From Candidatus Thiothrix anitrata (GTDB taxonomy: Bacteria; Pseudomonadota; Gammaproteobacteria; Thiotrichales; Thiotrichaceae): 64,000 nt of DNA. The stretch spans positions 372,001 through 436,000 of the forward strand of contig NZ_CP072800.1 in NCBI RefSeq assembly GCF_017901155.1, given 5' to 3'. The stretch's first letter is position 1. Each line of letters opens with the position of its first letter. Position numbers and translations under genes: made by a program. Positions 1 through 7,779 of the stretch are shown piece by piece. Below the pieces are notes generated by a model. The model saw only the letters and a list, made by a program, of their open reading frames with translations. It was not told the origin of the DNA and searched no databases.

Positions 1-658
1 ACACAATGCCACCTTGTTTGTGCTTATAAGCACTTTTCACTTCTTTACCATCACCATCTTCATAGTGACCTGCTTCACGATCCTGCGCAAAAACACGCAC
101 ATAGCCCTTGTCACTACCTTTGGTTACGTCAACGGATAAATCATGCTTGATGCCATTGCTGGAACCTGTCAGGGAAGCTTTACCGCTCAAACCGTCTTCG
201 GGGTCAATTTGTGAGCGTGTGTCGCGTTCAAACAAAACCGTACCGCCACTGCCACCTGAACCGTGTTGCAGCGTTTGCACCCCTTTCTCAACCGTGACTT
301 TTTCGTAGGTTTCCAGTGCAGCATAACTGGTCGGTGGATCCATGCGATTCGGGCAACCACCGTGCAGGTACGCGCCGTCCAGTAACACATTCACTTGTGT
401 TTGTGATTGCCCACGAATAATCGGCTCAATGCCGCGCCCACCAAAACGGCTACCAGAAACGCCATTGAGTTGCTTGAGGAAATCACCACCATCAGCAGGC
501 AATACCGGGCGACGCTCAGTGCCTAATGGCTTCGCTTCATTGGGGGTCGCTTTTTTGTTGGCTTTAATGTCAACAACCAAAGTGTCCTCTGCGAAAACCG
601 CGCTGCTCAAAACCAGCATTGAACTCAGCAATACCAGCCGCACTGATACATGTTGCAT
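1..658 (-). CDS. TonB-dependent copper receptor, N-terminal part (partial)
   Basis: This is the start of an outer-membrane TonB-dependent receptor whose remainder lies beyond the left edge; about 219 codons are present. The ATG at 658 has a GAGGA ribosome-binding site on the minus strand. A signal peptide of about 23 residues (ending AVFA) precedes a possible TonB box (DTLVV). A plug domain follows, with GSRFGGRGIEPIIRGQ and the segment HGGCPNRMDPPTSY, which is characteristic of the OprC/NosA-type copper receptor family. These receptors bring copper across the outer membrane. The neighbouring metal-efflux genes support a role in metal homeostasis. Copper specificity rests on family resemblance only. 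Confidence 0.85.
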   Translation of the reverse strand, partial: MQHVSVRLVLLSSMLVLSSAVFAEDTLVVDIKANKKATPNEAKPLGTERRPVLPADGGDFLKQLNGVSGSRFGGRGIEPIIRGQSQTQVNVLLDGAYLHGGCPNRMDPPTSYAALETYEKVTVEKGVQTLQHGSGGSGGTVLFERDTRSQIDPEDGLSGKASLTGSSNGIKHDLSVDVTKGSDKGYVRVFAQDREAGHYEDGDGKEVKSAYKHKQGGIV

Positions 659-677
659 GTGAAATTCCTCAATAAAG

Positions 678-736
678 TGTGATACATCACGCTTATCAAA
701 GCAAAACTCATGCCAAAAAAACAACATGTTGTTTTT
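678..736. promoter_or_regulatory. two palindromes upstream of the copper receptor gene
   Basis: Upstream of the receptor start codon lie two inverted repeats. One is GTGAT-AC-ATCAC-like at about 680-691. The other is a perfect 20-bp palindrome at 717-736 centred on CAACATGTTG and flanked by A and T runs. They occupy the space between the receptor start (658) and the convergently placed end of the next gene (820), where a promoter and operator are expected. The regulator is unknown, and no consensus was recognised. Confidence 0.4.
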
Positions 737-819
737 ACACAACTTTACACATATAAACTGAAGTTAACCCTGCCAAAACCGTGTGAAAAAACACAGTCAG
801 GCGCGTGAAAACACACAGC

Positions 820-1194
820 TCAGTCACCCCCGAAAATACCGTTGCTGGTAATCAAAACCTGATTCACCCACTTTTGTGACAACTTGCCGACACAGGCTTC
901 CACGCTGCTGCCGTCGGCGAACTGTGCTTCAATACTATAACCTCTGCCCGGCTCATGATTTAGGCTAACGATCCGGGTTTCGCCCGTCCTGATCTGTGTC
1001 AGTAGGATTTTTTCCTGACTCAGATCACTACCGTGTTCAATGGTTAATAGCGGAATGGTGACTCCACGTTGATTGCTGATTTCGACAAACAGCGGTTGCA
1101 TCGGGTAATTGACAGCGTGCCACCACAACACACTCAAGATCCCCAGCACACCACCTGCCAAGCCAAATACTATCGGTTTAAACCAGTTCTGCAT
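820..1194 (-). CDS. small membrane-anchored protein of unknown function
   Basis: This 124-residue protein was not assigned to a family. The chosen ATG gives a short cytoplasmic start (MQNWFKP), one transmembrane segment of about 20 residues (IVFGLAGGVLGILSVLWW) and a soluble C-terminal part of about 95 residues, probably periplasmic. The longer upstream extension in the same frame lacks membrane-protein character and overlaps the control region of the divergent gene at 1337, so I excluded it. It sits directly upstream of the copper receptor on the same strand, 161 bp away, so a shared metal-related role is possible but unproven. Confidence 0.6.
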   Translation of the reverse strand: MQNWFKPIVFGLAGGVLGILSVLWWHAVNYPMQPLFVEISNQRGVTIPLLTIEHGSDLSQEKILLTQIRTGETRIVSLNHEPGRGYSIEAQFADGSSVEACVGKLSQKWVNQVLITSNGIFGGD

Positions 1195-1336
1195 CGGGAC
1201 ATTCTCACGCATCAACAAAGGCCACATCATCAGTGGCACTGGCATCCAGCGCATTGACAAGACGCAACTAAGAGTACGCTTTGCGCATTTGTGTTTATTT
1301 TGCGGGAGGCACAAAGTTCTGATAGAGTTTCTTACC

Positions 1337-1669
1337 ATGCGTAAACACATTGTCACGTTCATCATCTTGCTCATGATAGCCCTACCAGTCTGGTCGGCTT
1401 CGATGATGTGTTACCACGTACAAATGCCGCCGACCAGCATGAACGCGCAAGACAGTGACCACCATTGTTGCCCGGAAAAACAAAAACAACATCAAGAACA
1501 AGCTGCCGCAGATACTTGCTATTGCGACCAGCTTCAATCCGCACAATTTATTCTGAGCCTACCTGACATCGTTTTTTTTGCGCCAAGTAATACCTCCAGT
1601 CATTACAGTACTGCACCCCATGCTTTCCCTGAGCGAACTGACCTGCTGTACCGCCCCCCCATTGCCTGA
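1337..1669 (+). CDS. small secreted Cys/His-rich protein, probably metal-related
   Basis: This 110-residue protein has a clear signal peptide (MRKHIVTFIILLMIALPVWS). The mature part is rich in Cys, His and Met: a MCYHVQMPPTSM stretch, then DSDHHCCPE and CYCDQL. Such clusters are typical of periplasmic copper-handling proteins, and the gene lies just upstream of a CzcB/CzcA-type efflux pair on the same strand. The start at 1337 is the first one giving a signal peptide; the open frame upstream of it overlaps the divergent gene. No specific family was recognised, and metal binding is inferred from composition and location. Confidence 0.6.
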   Translation: MRKHIVTFIILLMIALPVWSASMMCYHVQMPPTSMNAQDSDHHCCPEKQKQHQEQAAADTCYCDQLQSAQFILSLPDIVFFAPSNTSSHYSTAPHAFPERTDLLYRPPIA

Positions 1670-1670
1670 A

Positions 1671-1740
1671 CTGTAGGTCGGACTTCAGCCCGACACCCTC
1701 TCCCAACTTTGTTCTTGTCGGGCTAAAGCTCGATCTACAG
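1671..1740. repeat. REP-like imperfect palindrome
   Basis: A 70-bp inverted repeat lies between the small secreted protein and czcB. The left arm starts CTGTAGGTCGGACTTCAG and the right arm is its imperfect complement ending CGATCTACAG; the 25-bp arms differ at a few positions and are separated by about 20 bp. The text GTCGGGCTAAAGCTCGA is typical of dispersed repetitive extragenic palindromes in gammaproteobacteria. It could act as a weak terminator or messenger-stabilising hairpin before czcB. No second copy was found in this window. Confidence 0.6.
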
Positions 1741-1753
1741 TACCGGAAAAATC

Positions 1754-3478
1754 ATGGAAAAACAAATAGTTGCCTTATTAAGCGGCTGCTTGCTCATGGG
1801 TATGGCAAGCCTCCCTTTACCCGCGCTCGCGCACGGTGGCGAAGACCACAGCCACGACGAGGAACCCCCTACCCCCATCGTCGCCCCCGCCAACAGCGGG
1901 ATACGCTGGGAATTGAATTCACCCGACGTGGAACTGCTCGGCATTGTCAGCGCAGGCCAACTGACACTACACGTCGACAAGTTCGCCACCAACGAACCCA
2001 TCCCCAATGCCAAAGTGGAACTGGAAAGCAAAGGCAAAAAACTCATCCTGCAAACCGATGTCAACGGCATTGCCCAGACGGATGCAGACTGGCTTAACAC
2101 TCCGGGACACTACGAGATCACCGCCACCATCCTCGCCAAAGGCATGAACGACTTATTGATCGGCACGGTCAAAATCACGGCTGATGCCAACAGCGATACA
2201 GTCGAGAGCGATTCTTCCGCTTGGTGGAAATTCTGGGGCAATCTCCTGCAAGACACCTTGCTCCCACGGCCTGTTTTTGCCCACGGCGGTGAAGATCACA
2301 GCCATAATGACGAAGCAACCGCCGCCGTTGATTTGCCCACCGCGCAAGACAAACCCACTCGCCTGACCGATGGTAGCCTGTTCATCCCCAAAGCAGCCCA
2401 GCATGTGCTAAGCATTCGCACTGCCATCGGCAAACCGCAAAGCGTTGCCCACAGCATCACCCTTAACGGAGTCGTGGTCAGTGACCCGAATGCCAGTGCC
2501 ATCATTCAACCAACCCTGGGTGGGCGCGTGCTTGCCCCGCCACAAGGTTTCCCCACCGTGGGCAGTCGCGTGGAAAAAGGGCAAACCCTCGCCATTCTCG
2601 AACCCGCCGCCAGCAATACCGACAAGGGCGACCAGCAAGACAAGATCGCAGAAGTCCGTTCCGAACTGGCACTCGCCGAAAAAAACGCCGCACGGCTCAG
2701 CAGCATTGCCGGGGTTATCCCGCAAATGGAAGTCGATGCCGCCCGCAACACCGCCGACACCCTCAAAGCTCGCCTTAACGCCCTGCAAGGCAGCCTCGCG
2801 CAACAGCCACAACCACTGCTTGCGCCCCTGTCCGGCATTATTAGCAACGTCAACGTCACGCTGGGGCAACAAGCCAATGCAGGCGATACCCTGTTTAACA
2901 TCATCGACCCCGCTCGTTTACACGTTGAAGCCCTCGCCTACGATGCGAGTGTAGCGGGGCAAATCACAGGCGCAACCGCCACCCTCAACGGGCAAACCCT
3001 AACGCTGGCATTTATCGGCAGCAGCCAGCAATTACGCAACCAAGCCCTCCCGTTGCGATTCAAGGTGGAGACTGTCACACAACCAAGAACCTCACCCCCT
3101 AGCCCCCTCTCCTTGACAGGAGAGGGGGAACAAGAACGGGCTTTTTCTTCCTCTTCCTCCCCCTCTCCTGTCAAGGAGAGGGGGGCGGGGGGTGAGGTTC
3201 TTCTGCGACAGCCGACACTCTCCGTCGGCCAACCCCTAAAACTCGCCGTACACACCCGCACCACCATCCAAGGCACACCCGTGCCCGCCAGCAGCTTGGT
3301 CAACAATAACCAACAACAGCCAACCGTGTGGGTAAAAACCGCTGCCGAACGCTTCACCGCTCATGTGGTCAACGCGCAAACGCTGGATGCTGACACCTTG
3401 GTGATTACCGAAGGTTTGCCCAACAGCAGCATTCGTGTGGTGATAAACGGCGCGGCGTTGCTGTCGCAAGTGCGCTAG
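1754..3478 (+). CDS. CzcB/CusB-type RND efflux periplasmic adaptor subunit
   Basis: This 574-residue membrane-fusion protein should link an inner-membrane RND pump to an outer-membrane channel for heavy-metal export. It has a signal peptide ending ALA at about residue 26 and a mature N-terminus starting HGGEDHSHDEE. An Ig-like region follows at about 40-150. A second HGGEDHSHNDE motif appears near residue 177, and the HlyD-type barrel-sandwich and coiled-coil region spans about 220-430. The two His-rich motifs are probable metal-binding sites. Residues about 443-482 are encoded by a palindromic repeat inserted in frame (3085-3202). The czcA-type gene starts 9 bp downstream. The family is clear, the metal is not. 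Confidence 0.9.
   Translation: MEKQIVALLSGCLLMGMASLPLPALAHGGEDHSHDEEPPTPIVAPANSGIRWELNSPDVELLGIVSAGQLTLHVDKFATNEPIPNAKVELESKGKKLILQTDVNGIAQTDADWLNTPGHYEITATILAKGMNDLLIGTVKITADANSDTVESDSSAWWKFWGNLLQDTLLPRPVFAHGGEDHSHNDEATAAVDLPTAQDKPTRLTDGSLFIPKAAQHVLSIRTAIGKPQSVAHSITLNGVVVSDPNASAIIQPTLGGRVLAPPQGFPTVGSRVEKGQTLAILEPAASNTDKGDQQDKIAEVRSELALAEKNAARLSSIAGVIPQMEVDAARNTADTLKARLNALQGSLAQQPQPLLAPLSGIISNVNVTLGQQANAGDTLFNIIDPARLHVEALAYDASVAGQITGATATLNGQTLTLAFIGSSQQLRNQALPLRFKVETVTQPRTSPPSPLSLTGEGEQERAFSSSSSPSPVKERGAGGEVLLRQPTLSVGQPLKLAVHTRTTIQGTPVPASSLVNNNQQQPTVWVKTAAERFTAHVVNAQTLDADTLVITEGLPNSSIRVVINGAALLSQVR
3085..3202. repeat. coding palindromic element inside the czcB-type gene
   Basis: This 118-bp element has outer arms reading AAGAACCTCACCCCC and its complement, about 44 bp each with two to three mismatches. 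Each arm contains its own inner hairpin (CCCCCTCTCCT ... AGGAGAGGGGG). It is read straight through in the adaptor protein as a low-complexity Pro/Ser/Gly/Glu peptide beginning TSPPSPLSLTGEGEQ. The flanking protein resumes normal RND-adaptor sequence on both sides, so it looks like an in-frame insertion. It shares design and peptide style with the elements at 3931, 5030, 42277, 42855 and 44528. Confidence 0.85.
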
Positions 3479-3487
3479 GGGGCAACC

Positions 3488-6400
3488 ATGTTTAATACCA
3501 TTATTGATGTCAGCCTGAAACAACGGCTATTCGTGCTCATGGGAGCCATACTGTTGCTGCTCTACGGGCTGTTTACCCTGCGGCAACTGCCGGTGGATGT
3601 ATTCCCCGACCTCAACAAGCCGACCGTCACCCTAATGACCGAAGCACACGGCATGGCACCGGAAGAAGTCGAACAACTGGTCACATTTCCGCTGGAAACG
3701 GCAATGAACGGCTTGGAAGGCGTGACGCGGGTGCGTTCGGTTTCTGGAGTGGGGCTGTCGATTGTGTACGTGGAATTTGGCTGGGGGACGGATATTTACC
3801 GCAACCGCCAGCAAGTCTCGGAACGGCTGGGGGCAGTCAGCAGCCAGTTGCCTGCCGAGGTTGTGCCGCAGATGTCGCCGATCAGTTCGATCATGGGGGA
3901 AATTTTGCTGGTGGCGATGACTGTTGATGTACCCCCCATCCCCGACCCTTCCCCCGCAAGGGGTGAAGGGAGTAAGACAGTGACACCGATGGAGGTGCGG
4001 GATTTGGCGGAATGGGTGGTGCGCCCGCGCTTGCTGGGGATTCCGGGGGTATCGCAAGTGATCCCGATGGGCGGTGAAGTGCGCCAGTACCGCATTACCC
4101 CGGATGTGGCGAACATGGAACGCTTGCAAATCAGCCTTAATCAGTTGCAAACGACGCTGCACGGTTTTGCCAGCAATACCAGCGGCGGCTTTCTGGAAGC
4201 ACAATCACAGGAGTACCTGATCCGCAATATCGGGCGCACTACTCGGCTGGAAGACATGCAACAACTGGTGGTAGCGCATCGTGACAACGTGCCGATTTTG
4301 CTGCAACAGGTGGCGCAAGTGGAATTTGCCGCTGGGGTGAAACGCGGGGAAGCCAGCTTCATGGGCAAGCCTGCGGTGATCCTGTCGGTACAAAAACAAC
4401 CCGGTGTCGATACGGTCAAACTGACCAGCGAAGTGGAAGCGGCACTGGCAGAACTCAACCGCAATATGCCAGCGGGCATCAAGGCGGACAACCTGCTGTT
4501 CAAGCAAGCCAATTTCATTGAAGCCGCCATCAACAATGTGGAAGAAGCCCTGCTTGACGGGGCAATCATGGTGGTGATTGTGCTGTTTTTATTCCTACTG
4601 AATGTGCGTACCACCGTGATTTCTTTGACTGCCATCCCGCTGTCATTGCTGGCGGCAGCGTTGGTGTTCCATGCGTTTGGCTTGTCGGTCAATACCATGA
4701 CACTGGGCGGTTTGGCGATTGCCTTGGGCGAACTGGTGGATGATGCGGTGGTGGATGTGGAAAACGTGCTGCGCCGCCTGCGCCAAAATGCCTTGCGACC
4801 ACAACCGTTGCCTGCCTTGCAGGTGATTGCGGCTGCCTCGAAAGAAGTGCGTTCCGGGGTGGTGTATGCCACGCTGATTGTGGTGCTGGTATTCGTGCCG
4901 CTGTTCTTTCTGGCGGGGATTGAGGGGCGGTTGTTTACACCGCTGGGCGTTGCCTACATTGTGTCGATACTGGCGAGTCTGGGGGTGGCGGTTACGGTGA
5001 CGCCGGTGCTGTGTTATTACTTGCTCGCAAAGAAACCCCTCCCCACCCCTCCCCTTATCAGGGAAGGGAGCGAAGAAAGCATCGTCTCTTGTTCCTCCCC
5101 TGATAAGGGGAGGTTAGGAGGGGTTTCTTCTTCCGACTCCCCGCTAGTCCGCTTCCTCAAACGCCTCGACACCCGCGTGCTGTATTGGTCATTCCGTCAT
5201 GTCAGGCTCTTGCTCAGCGGCGCGTTGATCGTGGTGCTGATTGCTATTGCCAGCATTCCGTTTTTTCCGCGTGCGTTCTTGCCCGCGTTCAATGAGGGTA
5301 CGTTGACGATCAGCATGATGTTGCAACCGGGCATTTCGCTGACGGAATCCAACCGCATTGGTACGCTGGCAGAAAACCTGTTGCTGCAAGTGCCGGAGGT
5401 GAAACAGGTCGGGCGGCGCACCGGACGCGCCGAATTGGATGAACACGCCGAAGGGGTGCATTCCAGTGAAATTGATGTGGATCTGGAACCGTCAGAACGG
5501 GGACGTGATGCGGTATTGGCGGACATTCGCACGCGCTTGGCGGTGATTCCGGCTTCCGTCAATATCGGGCAACCGATTTCGCACCGTCTGGATCACATGC
5601 TCTCTGGAGTCAGGGCGCAAATTGCCTTGAAAGTGTTTGGCGATGACACCGACACCTTGCGCAGTCTGGCTACGGAATTGCAAACCCGCTTGGCGGCGAT
5701 TCCCGGTGTGGTCGATTTGCAGCTCGAAAAACAAGTGCGTATCCCACAATTGCAGGTACGGGTGGATTACAGCAAAGTGCAGCAATACGGCGTTACCCCT
5801 GCCAGCATCAATCAGGCACTCGAAACCCTTGCCAATGGCGCAACCGTTGCCCAAGTGCTGGACAATAATCGCCGTGCCGACGTAGTGATTCGCCTGCAAG
5901 ACGCTGACCGCACTGCCCACGGCTTACGCAACCTGCTGGTGGAAACCCATTCCGGTTACATTCCCTTGCAGCAAATTGCCAGTATCGAAGACAGCAGCGG
6001 CCCCAATCAAATCGTGCGCGAAAACAGCCGCCGCCGCATGGTGCTGTCTGCCAATGCCGCCGCTGACGCGGACATGGCAGCCGTGGTGCAAGCGATTAGA
6101 GCGGAACTGGCAACGTTTCCGCTTCCCGAAGGCTATTTCACCCGCTTGGAAGGGCAATTTCAGGCGCAAGAGGAAGCCACTCAACTCATTGCCATGCTCG
6201 CGTTGGTGTCGCTGACGCTGATTTTTCTGGTGTTGTACAGCCGTTATCAATCCAGCGTGCTGGCTCTCATTATCATGGGAAATATTCCACTGGCACTGGT
6301 GGGCGGCGTGGTGGCATTGTGGCTGGCGGGGCAAACGCTATCGGTAGCGAGTCTGGTGGGCTTTATCACGCTGGCGGGAATTTCGACTCGTAACGGCATC

Positions 6401-6724
6401 CTCAAAATCAGCCATTACATCAATCTGGTGCGGCATGAAGGCGAAACCTTCGGCATTCCCATGATCGTGCGTGGCAGTCTGGAACGTTTGACTCCGGTAC
6501 TAATGACCGCGCTGGTGGCAGCTTTCGCGCTGTTACCGCTGCTGCTGGCGGGCGGCGATCCGGGTAAGGAAATCCTCTACCCGGTGGCATTAGTCATTTT
6601 CGGCGGGTTGGTCAGTTCCACCCTGCTGGACACCCTGCTTACTCCGGTGCTGTTTTACCGCTGGGGCGAGCAACCATTACACCATTTGTTATCCACTCAA
6701 GGAGATTCTCATGAAACTGTTTAA
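3488..6724 (+). CDS. CzcA/CusA-family heavy-metal efflux RND permease
   Basis: This 1078-residue inner-membrane RND pump of the heavy-metal group has the usual layout: N-terminal transmembrane helix, large periplasmic porter loop, a middle helix bundle, a second loop and a final helix bundle. The helix-4 signature reads GELVDDAVVDVENV. This differs from the VDGAVV pattern of classical CzcA, so the ion cannot be assigned with confidence; divalent cations or copper are both possible. Two palindromic elements are read in frame, at about residues 147-162 and 514-547. The gene follows the adaptor gene closely and overlaps the next gene by 14 bp, so the three form one operon. Confidence 0.92.
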   Translation: MFNTIIDVSLKQRLFVLMGAILLLLYGLFTLRQLPVDVFPDLNKPTVTLMTEAHGMAPEEVEQLVTFPLETAMNGLEGVTRVRSVSGVGLSIVYVEFGWGTDIYRNRQQVSERLGAVSSQLPAEVVPQMSPISSIMGEILLVAMTVDVPPIPDPSPARGEGSKTVTPMEVRDLAEWVVRPRLLGIPGVSQVIPMGGEVRQYRITPDVANMERLQISLNQLQTTLHGFASNTSGGFLEAQSQEYLIRNIGRTTRLEDMQQLVVAHRDNVPILLQQVAQVEFAAGVKRGEASFMGKPAVILSVQKQPGVDTVKLTSEVEAALAELNRNMPAGIKADNLLFKQANFIEAAINNVEEALLDGAIMVVIVLFLFLLNVRTTVISLTAIPLSLLAAALVFHAFGLSVNTMTLGGLAIALGELVDDAVVDVENVLRRLRQNALRPQPLPALQVIAAASKEVRSGVVYATLIVVLVFVPLFFLAGIEGRLFTPLGVAYIVSILASLGVAVTVTPVLCYYLLAKKPLPTPPLIREGSEESIVSCSSPDKGRLGGVSSSDSPLVRFLKRLDTRVLYWSFRHVRLLLSGALIVVLIAIASIPFFPRAFLPAFNEGTLTISMMLQPGISLTESNRIGTLAENLLLQVPEVKQVGRRTGRAELDEHAEGVHSSEIDVDLEPSERGRDAVLADIRTRLAVIPASVNIGQPISHRLDHMLSGVRAQIALKVFGDDTDTLRSLATELQTRLAAIPGVVDLQLEKQVRIPQLQVRVDYSKVQQYGVTPASINQALETLANGATVAQVLDNNRRADVVIRLQDADRTAHGLRNLLVETHSGYIPLQQIASIEDSSGPNQIVRENSRRRMVLSANAAADADMAAVVQAIRAELATFPLPEGYFTRLEGQFQAQEEATQLIAMLALVSLTLIFLVLYSRYQSSVLALIIMGNIPLALVGGVVALWLAGQTLSVASLVGFITLAGISTRNGILKISHYINLVRHEGETFGIPMIVRGSLERLTPVLMTALVAAFALLPLLLAGGDPGKEILYPVALVIFGGLVSSTLLDTLLTPVLFYRWGEQPLHHLLSTQGDSHETV
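3931..3976. repeat. short coding palindromic element, first in the czcA-type gene
   Basis: A compact single-hairpin version of the palindromic family has arms CCCTTCCCCC and its complement around GCAAGGGG. It is read in frame as PIPDPSPARGEGS in the first periplasmic loop of the RND permease, between two stretches of ordinary family sequence (LLVAMTV before, VTPMEVRDLAEW after). It looks like half of the larger paired-hairpin elements. Confidence 0.75.
5030..5129. repeat. paired-hairpin coding palindromic element, second in the czcA-type gene
   Basis: This 100-bp element has outer arms AAGAAACCCCTCC and its complement, each followed by an inner CCCCTTATCAGGG hairpin. It is read in frame as PLPTPPLIREGSEES and then SPDKGRLGGVSSS. 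It lies in the cytoplasmic loop between the two halves of the RND permease (after VTPVLCYYLLAKK, before LVRFLKRLDTRVLYW), a position where extra residues should be tolerated. Confidence 0.85.
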
Positions 6725-7124
6725 AACCACCCTGTTTGCTGCCTCACTGTTAATGGCTGGCTACGCGCTGGCACACACCGATGAATACCTCGATAGCCAA
6801 CCAACCCCACATGGCGGGCAAATGCGCATGACCGATGCCTACCATCTCGAACTGGTGGTCAAGGACAAGGAACTCACGGTTTACGTGATGGATCATGGGA
6901 ATGAGGCGCAACCCAGTGCGGGCATGACTGCTACTGCCACAATACTGTCAGGCGAAACCAAAACCGAGGTAACGCTGGAACCGGCAGAAGAAAATCTGCT
7001 GAAAGGCACGGGTGATTTCAAGATCAGCGATGACATGAAAGTGGTGCTGTCGGTTACGCCTGCGCCGCTGACCGTGCGTTATACGCCGTTCCAGAAACCT
7101 CAGGCAGAAACGCCGAAACAATAA
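6711..7124 (+). CDS. small periplasmic protein of the metal-efflux operon
   Basis: This 137-residue protein has a signal peptide ending ALA (residue 21) and a short mature N-terminus rich in His and Asp ([17 protein letters not shown]). The rest is probably a beta-sandwich of about 90 residues. The ATG overlaps the end of the RND permease gene by 14 bp and has AAGGAGA before it, so it is translationally coupled. Similar small proteins often follow CzcA-type pumps and may bind or present the metal. The HGGQ motif and two Met residues could be ligands. Function is inferred from context. Confidence 0.75.
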   Translation: MKLFKTTLFAASLLMAGYALAHTDEYLDSQPTPHGGQMRMTDAYHLELVVKDKELTVYVMDHGNEAQPSAGMTATATILSGETKTEVTLEPAEENLLKGTGDFKISDDMKVVLSVTPAPLTVRYTPFQKPQAETPKQ

Positions 7125-7215
7125 TGGCGTACAGGAGTTTTGCGTTTATTACCTATTACTTATATACTCGAAAGCGTCGGCTTCGACTAAACGGAAGTAT
7201 AAAAGAGGTATCACC

Positions 7216-7422
7216 ATGACTATTGACCGCGTTGTTCTGGCTTTTGCGGGTGCAATGATCCTAGTTTCCCTACTGTTGGGTTACTTAGGCTTCACTACGG
7301 TAGCATTCGTGCTGCTAGCGTTCATCGGTTTGAATTTGCTGCAATCGGCATTCACAGGTTTTTGCCCATTGGCAATCATCTTGAAGAAAATGGGTTTCAA
7401 AACCGGTTGTGCATTTAACTAA
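7216..7422 (+). CDS. DUF2892-family small membrane protein
   Basis: This 68-residue protein resembles the DUF2892 (YgaP-like transmembrane) family. It has a short start MTIDR, two hydrophobic helices ([20 protein letters not shown] and [18 protein letters not shown]) and a conserved FCPL element near residue 50. A second Cys lies near the C-terminus (TGCAFN). The family is often found with rhodanese or thiol and sulfide chemistry genes. A ribosome-binding site AGAGG lies 10 bp upstream. It ends just before a rho-independent terminator. Confidence 0.8.
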   Translation: MTIDRVVLAFAGAMILVSLLLGYLGFTTVAFVLLAFIGLNLLQSAFTGFCPLAIILKKMGFKTGCAFN

Positions 7423-7448
7423 ACGGTTAAGCACAGAACTATTAACAT

Positions 7449-7474
7449 ACCCTGCCTTGTGCGGGGTTTTTTTG
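7449..7474 (+). terminator. rho-independent terminator after the DUF2892 gene
   Basis: The sequence CCCTGCCTTGTGCGGGG forms a short GC-rich stem with a five-base loop and is followed directly by a run of seven T. It lies 27 bp after the stop codon of the small membrane protein and probably ends transcription of the metal-efflux region. Confidence 0.8.
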
Positions 7475-7551
7475 CGTGTCGTTTTGAATTGAGGGGATTT
7501 TTAGAAAGAAAGCCCGCTATTGGCAGGCTAAAGGGGTAAACGATAATACAG

Positions 7552-7627
7552 TGGTGGCCCGGGGCGGAATCGAACCACCGACACGAGGATTTTCAATCCT
7601 CTGCTCTACCGACTGAGCTACCGGGCC
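7552..7627 (-). tRNA. tRNA-Phe (anticodon GAA)
   Basis: On the minus strand this 76-nt gene folds as a standard tRNA. The acceptor arm GGCCCGG pairs with CCGGGCC, the D-arm is GCTCAGTCGGTAGAGC, the anticodon stem GAGGA/TCCTC holds a TTGAAAA loop (anticodon GAA), and the T-arm contains GGTTCGATTCC. The discriminator base is A and the CCA end is encoded. A consensus promoter precedes it. Confidence 0.97.
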
Positions 7628-7640
7628 ATGTGAGGGCGCA

Positions 7641-7669
7641 ATTAAACAGCTTTTATGAAATGTTGTCAA
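7641..7669 (-). promoter_or_regulatory. sigma-70 promoter of tRNA-Phe
   Basis: On the minus strand a perfect -35 box (TTGACA) and a near-consensus -10 box (TTTAAT) are separated by exactly 17 bp. Transcription would start about 7 bp before the tRNA. The GC-rich discriminator GCGCCC just after the -10 box is typical of stable-RNA promoters under stringent control. Confidence 0.85.
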
Positions 7670-7779
7670 GCAAAAATCGTTTTGTTCGCCACCAACCACC
7701 GTTCACCAAGGATAAACTGCACACGCCTTGAAAAACCCACTACAATTCTGTCAAACCCAATCGAGGCATTCATTCACTC

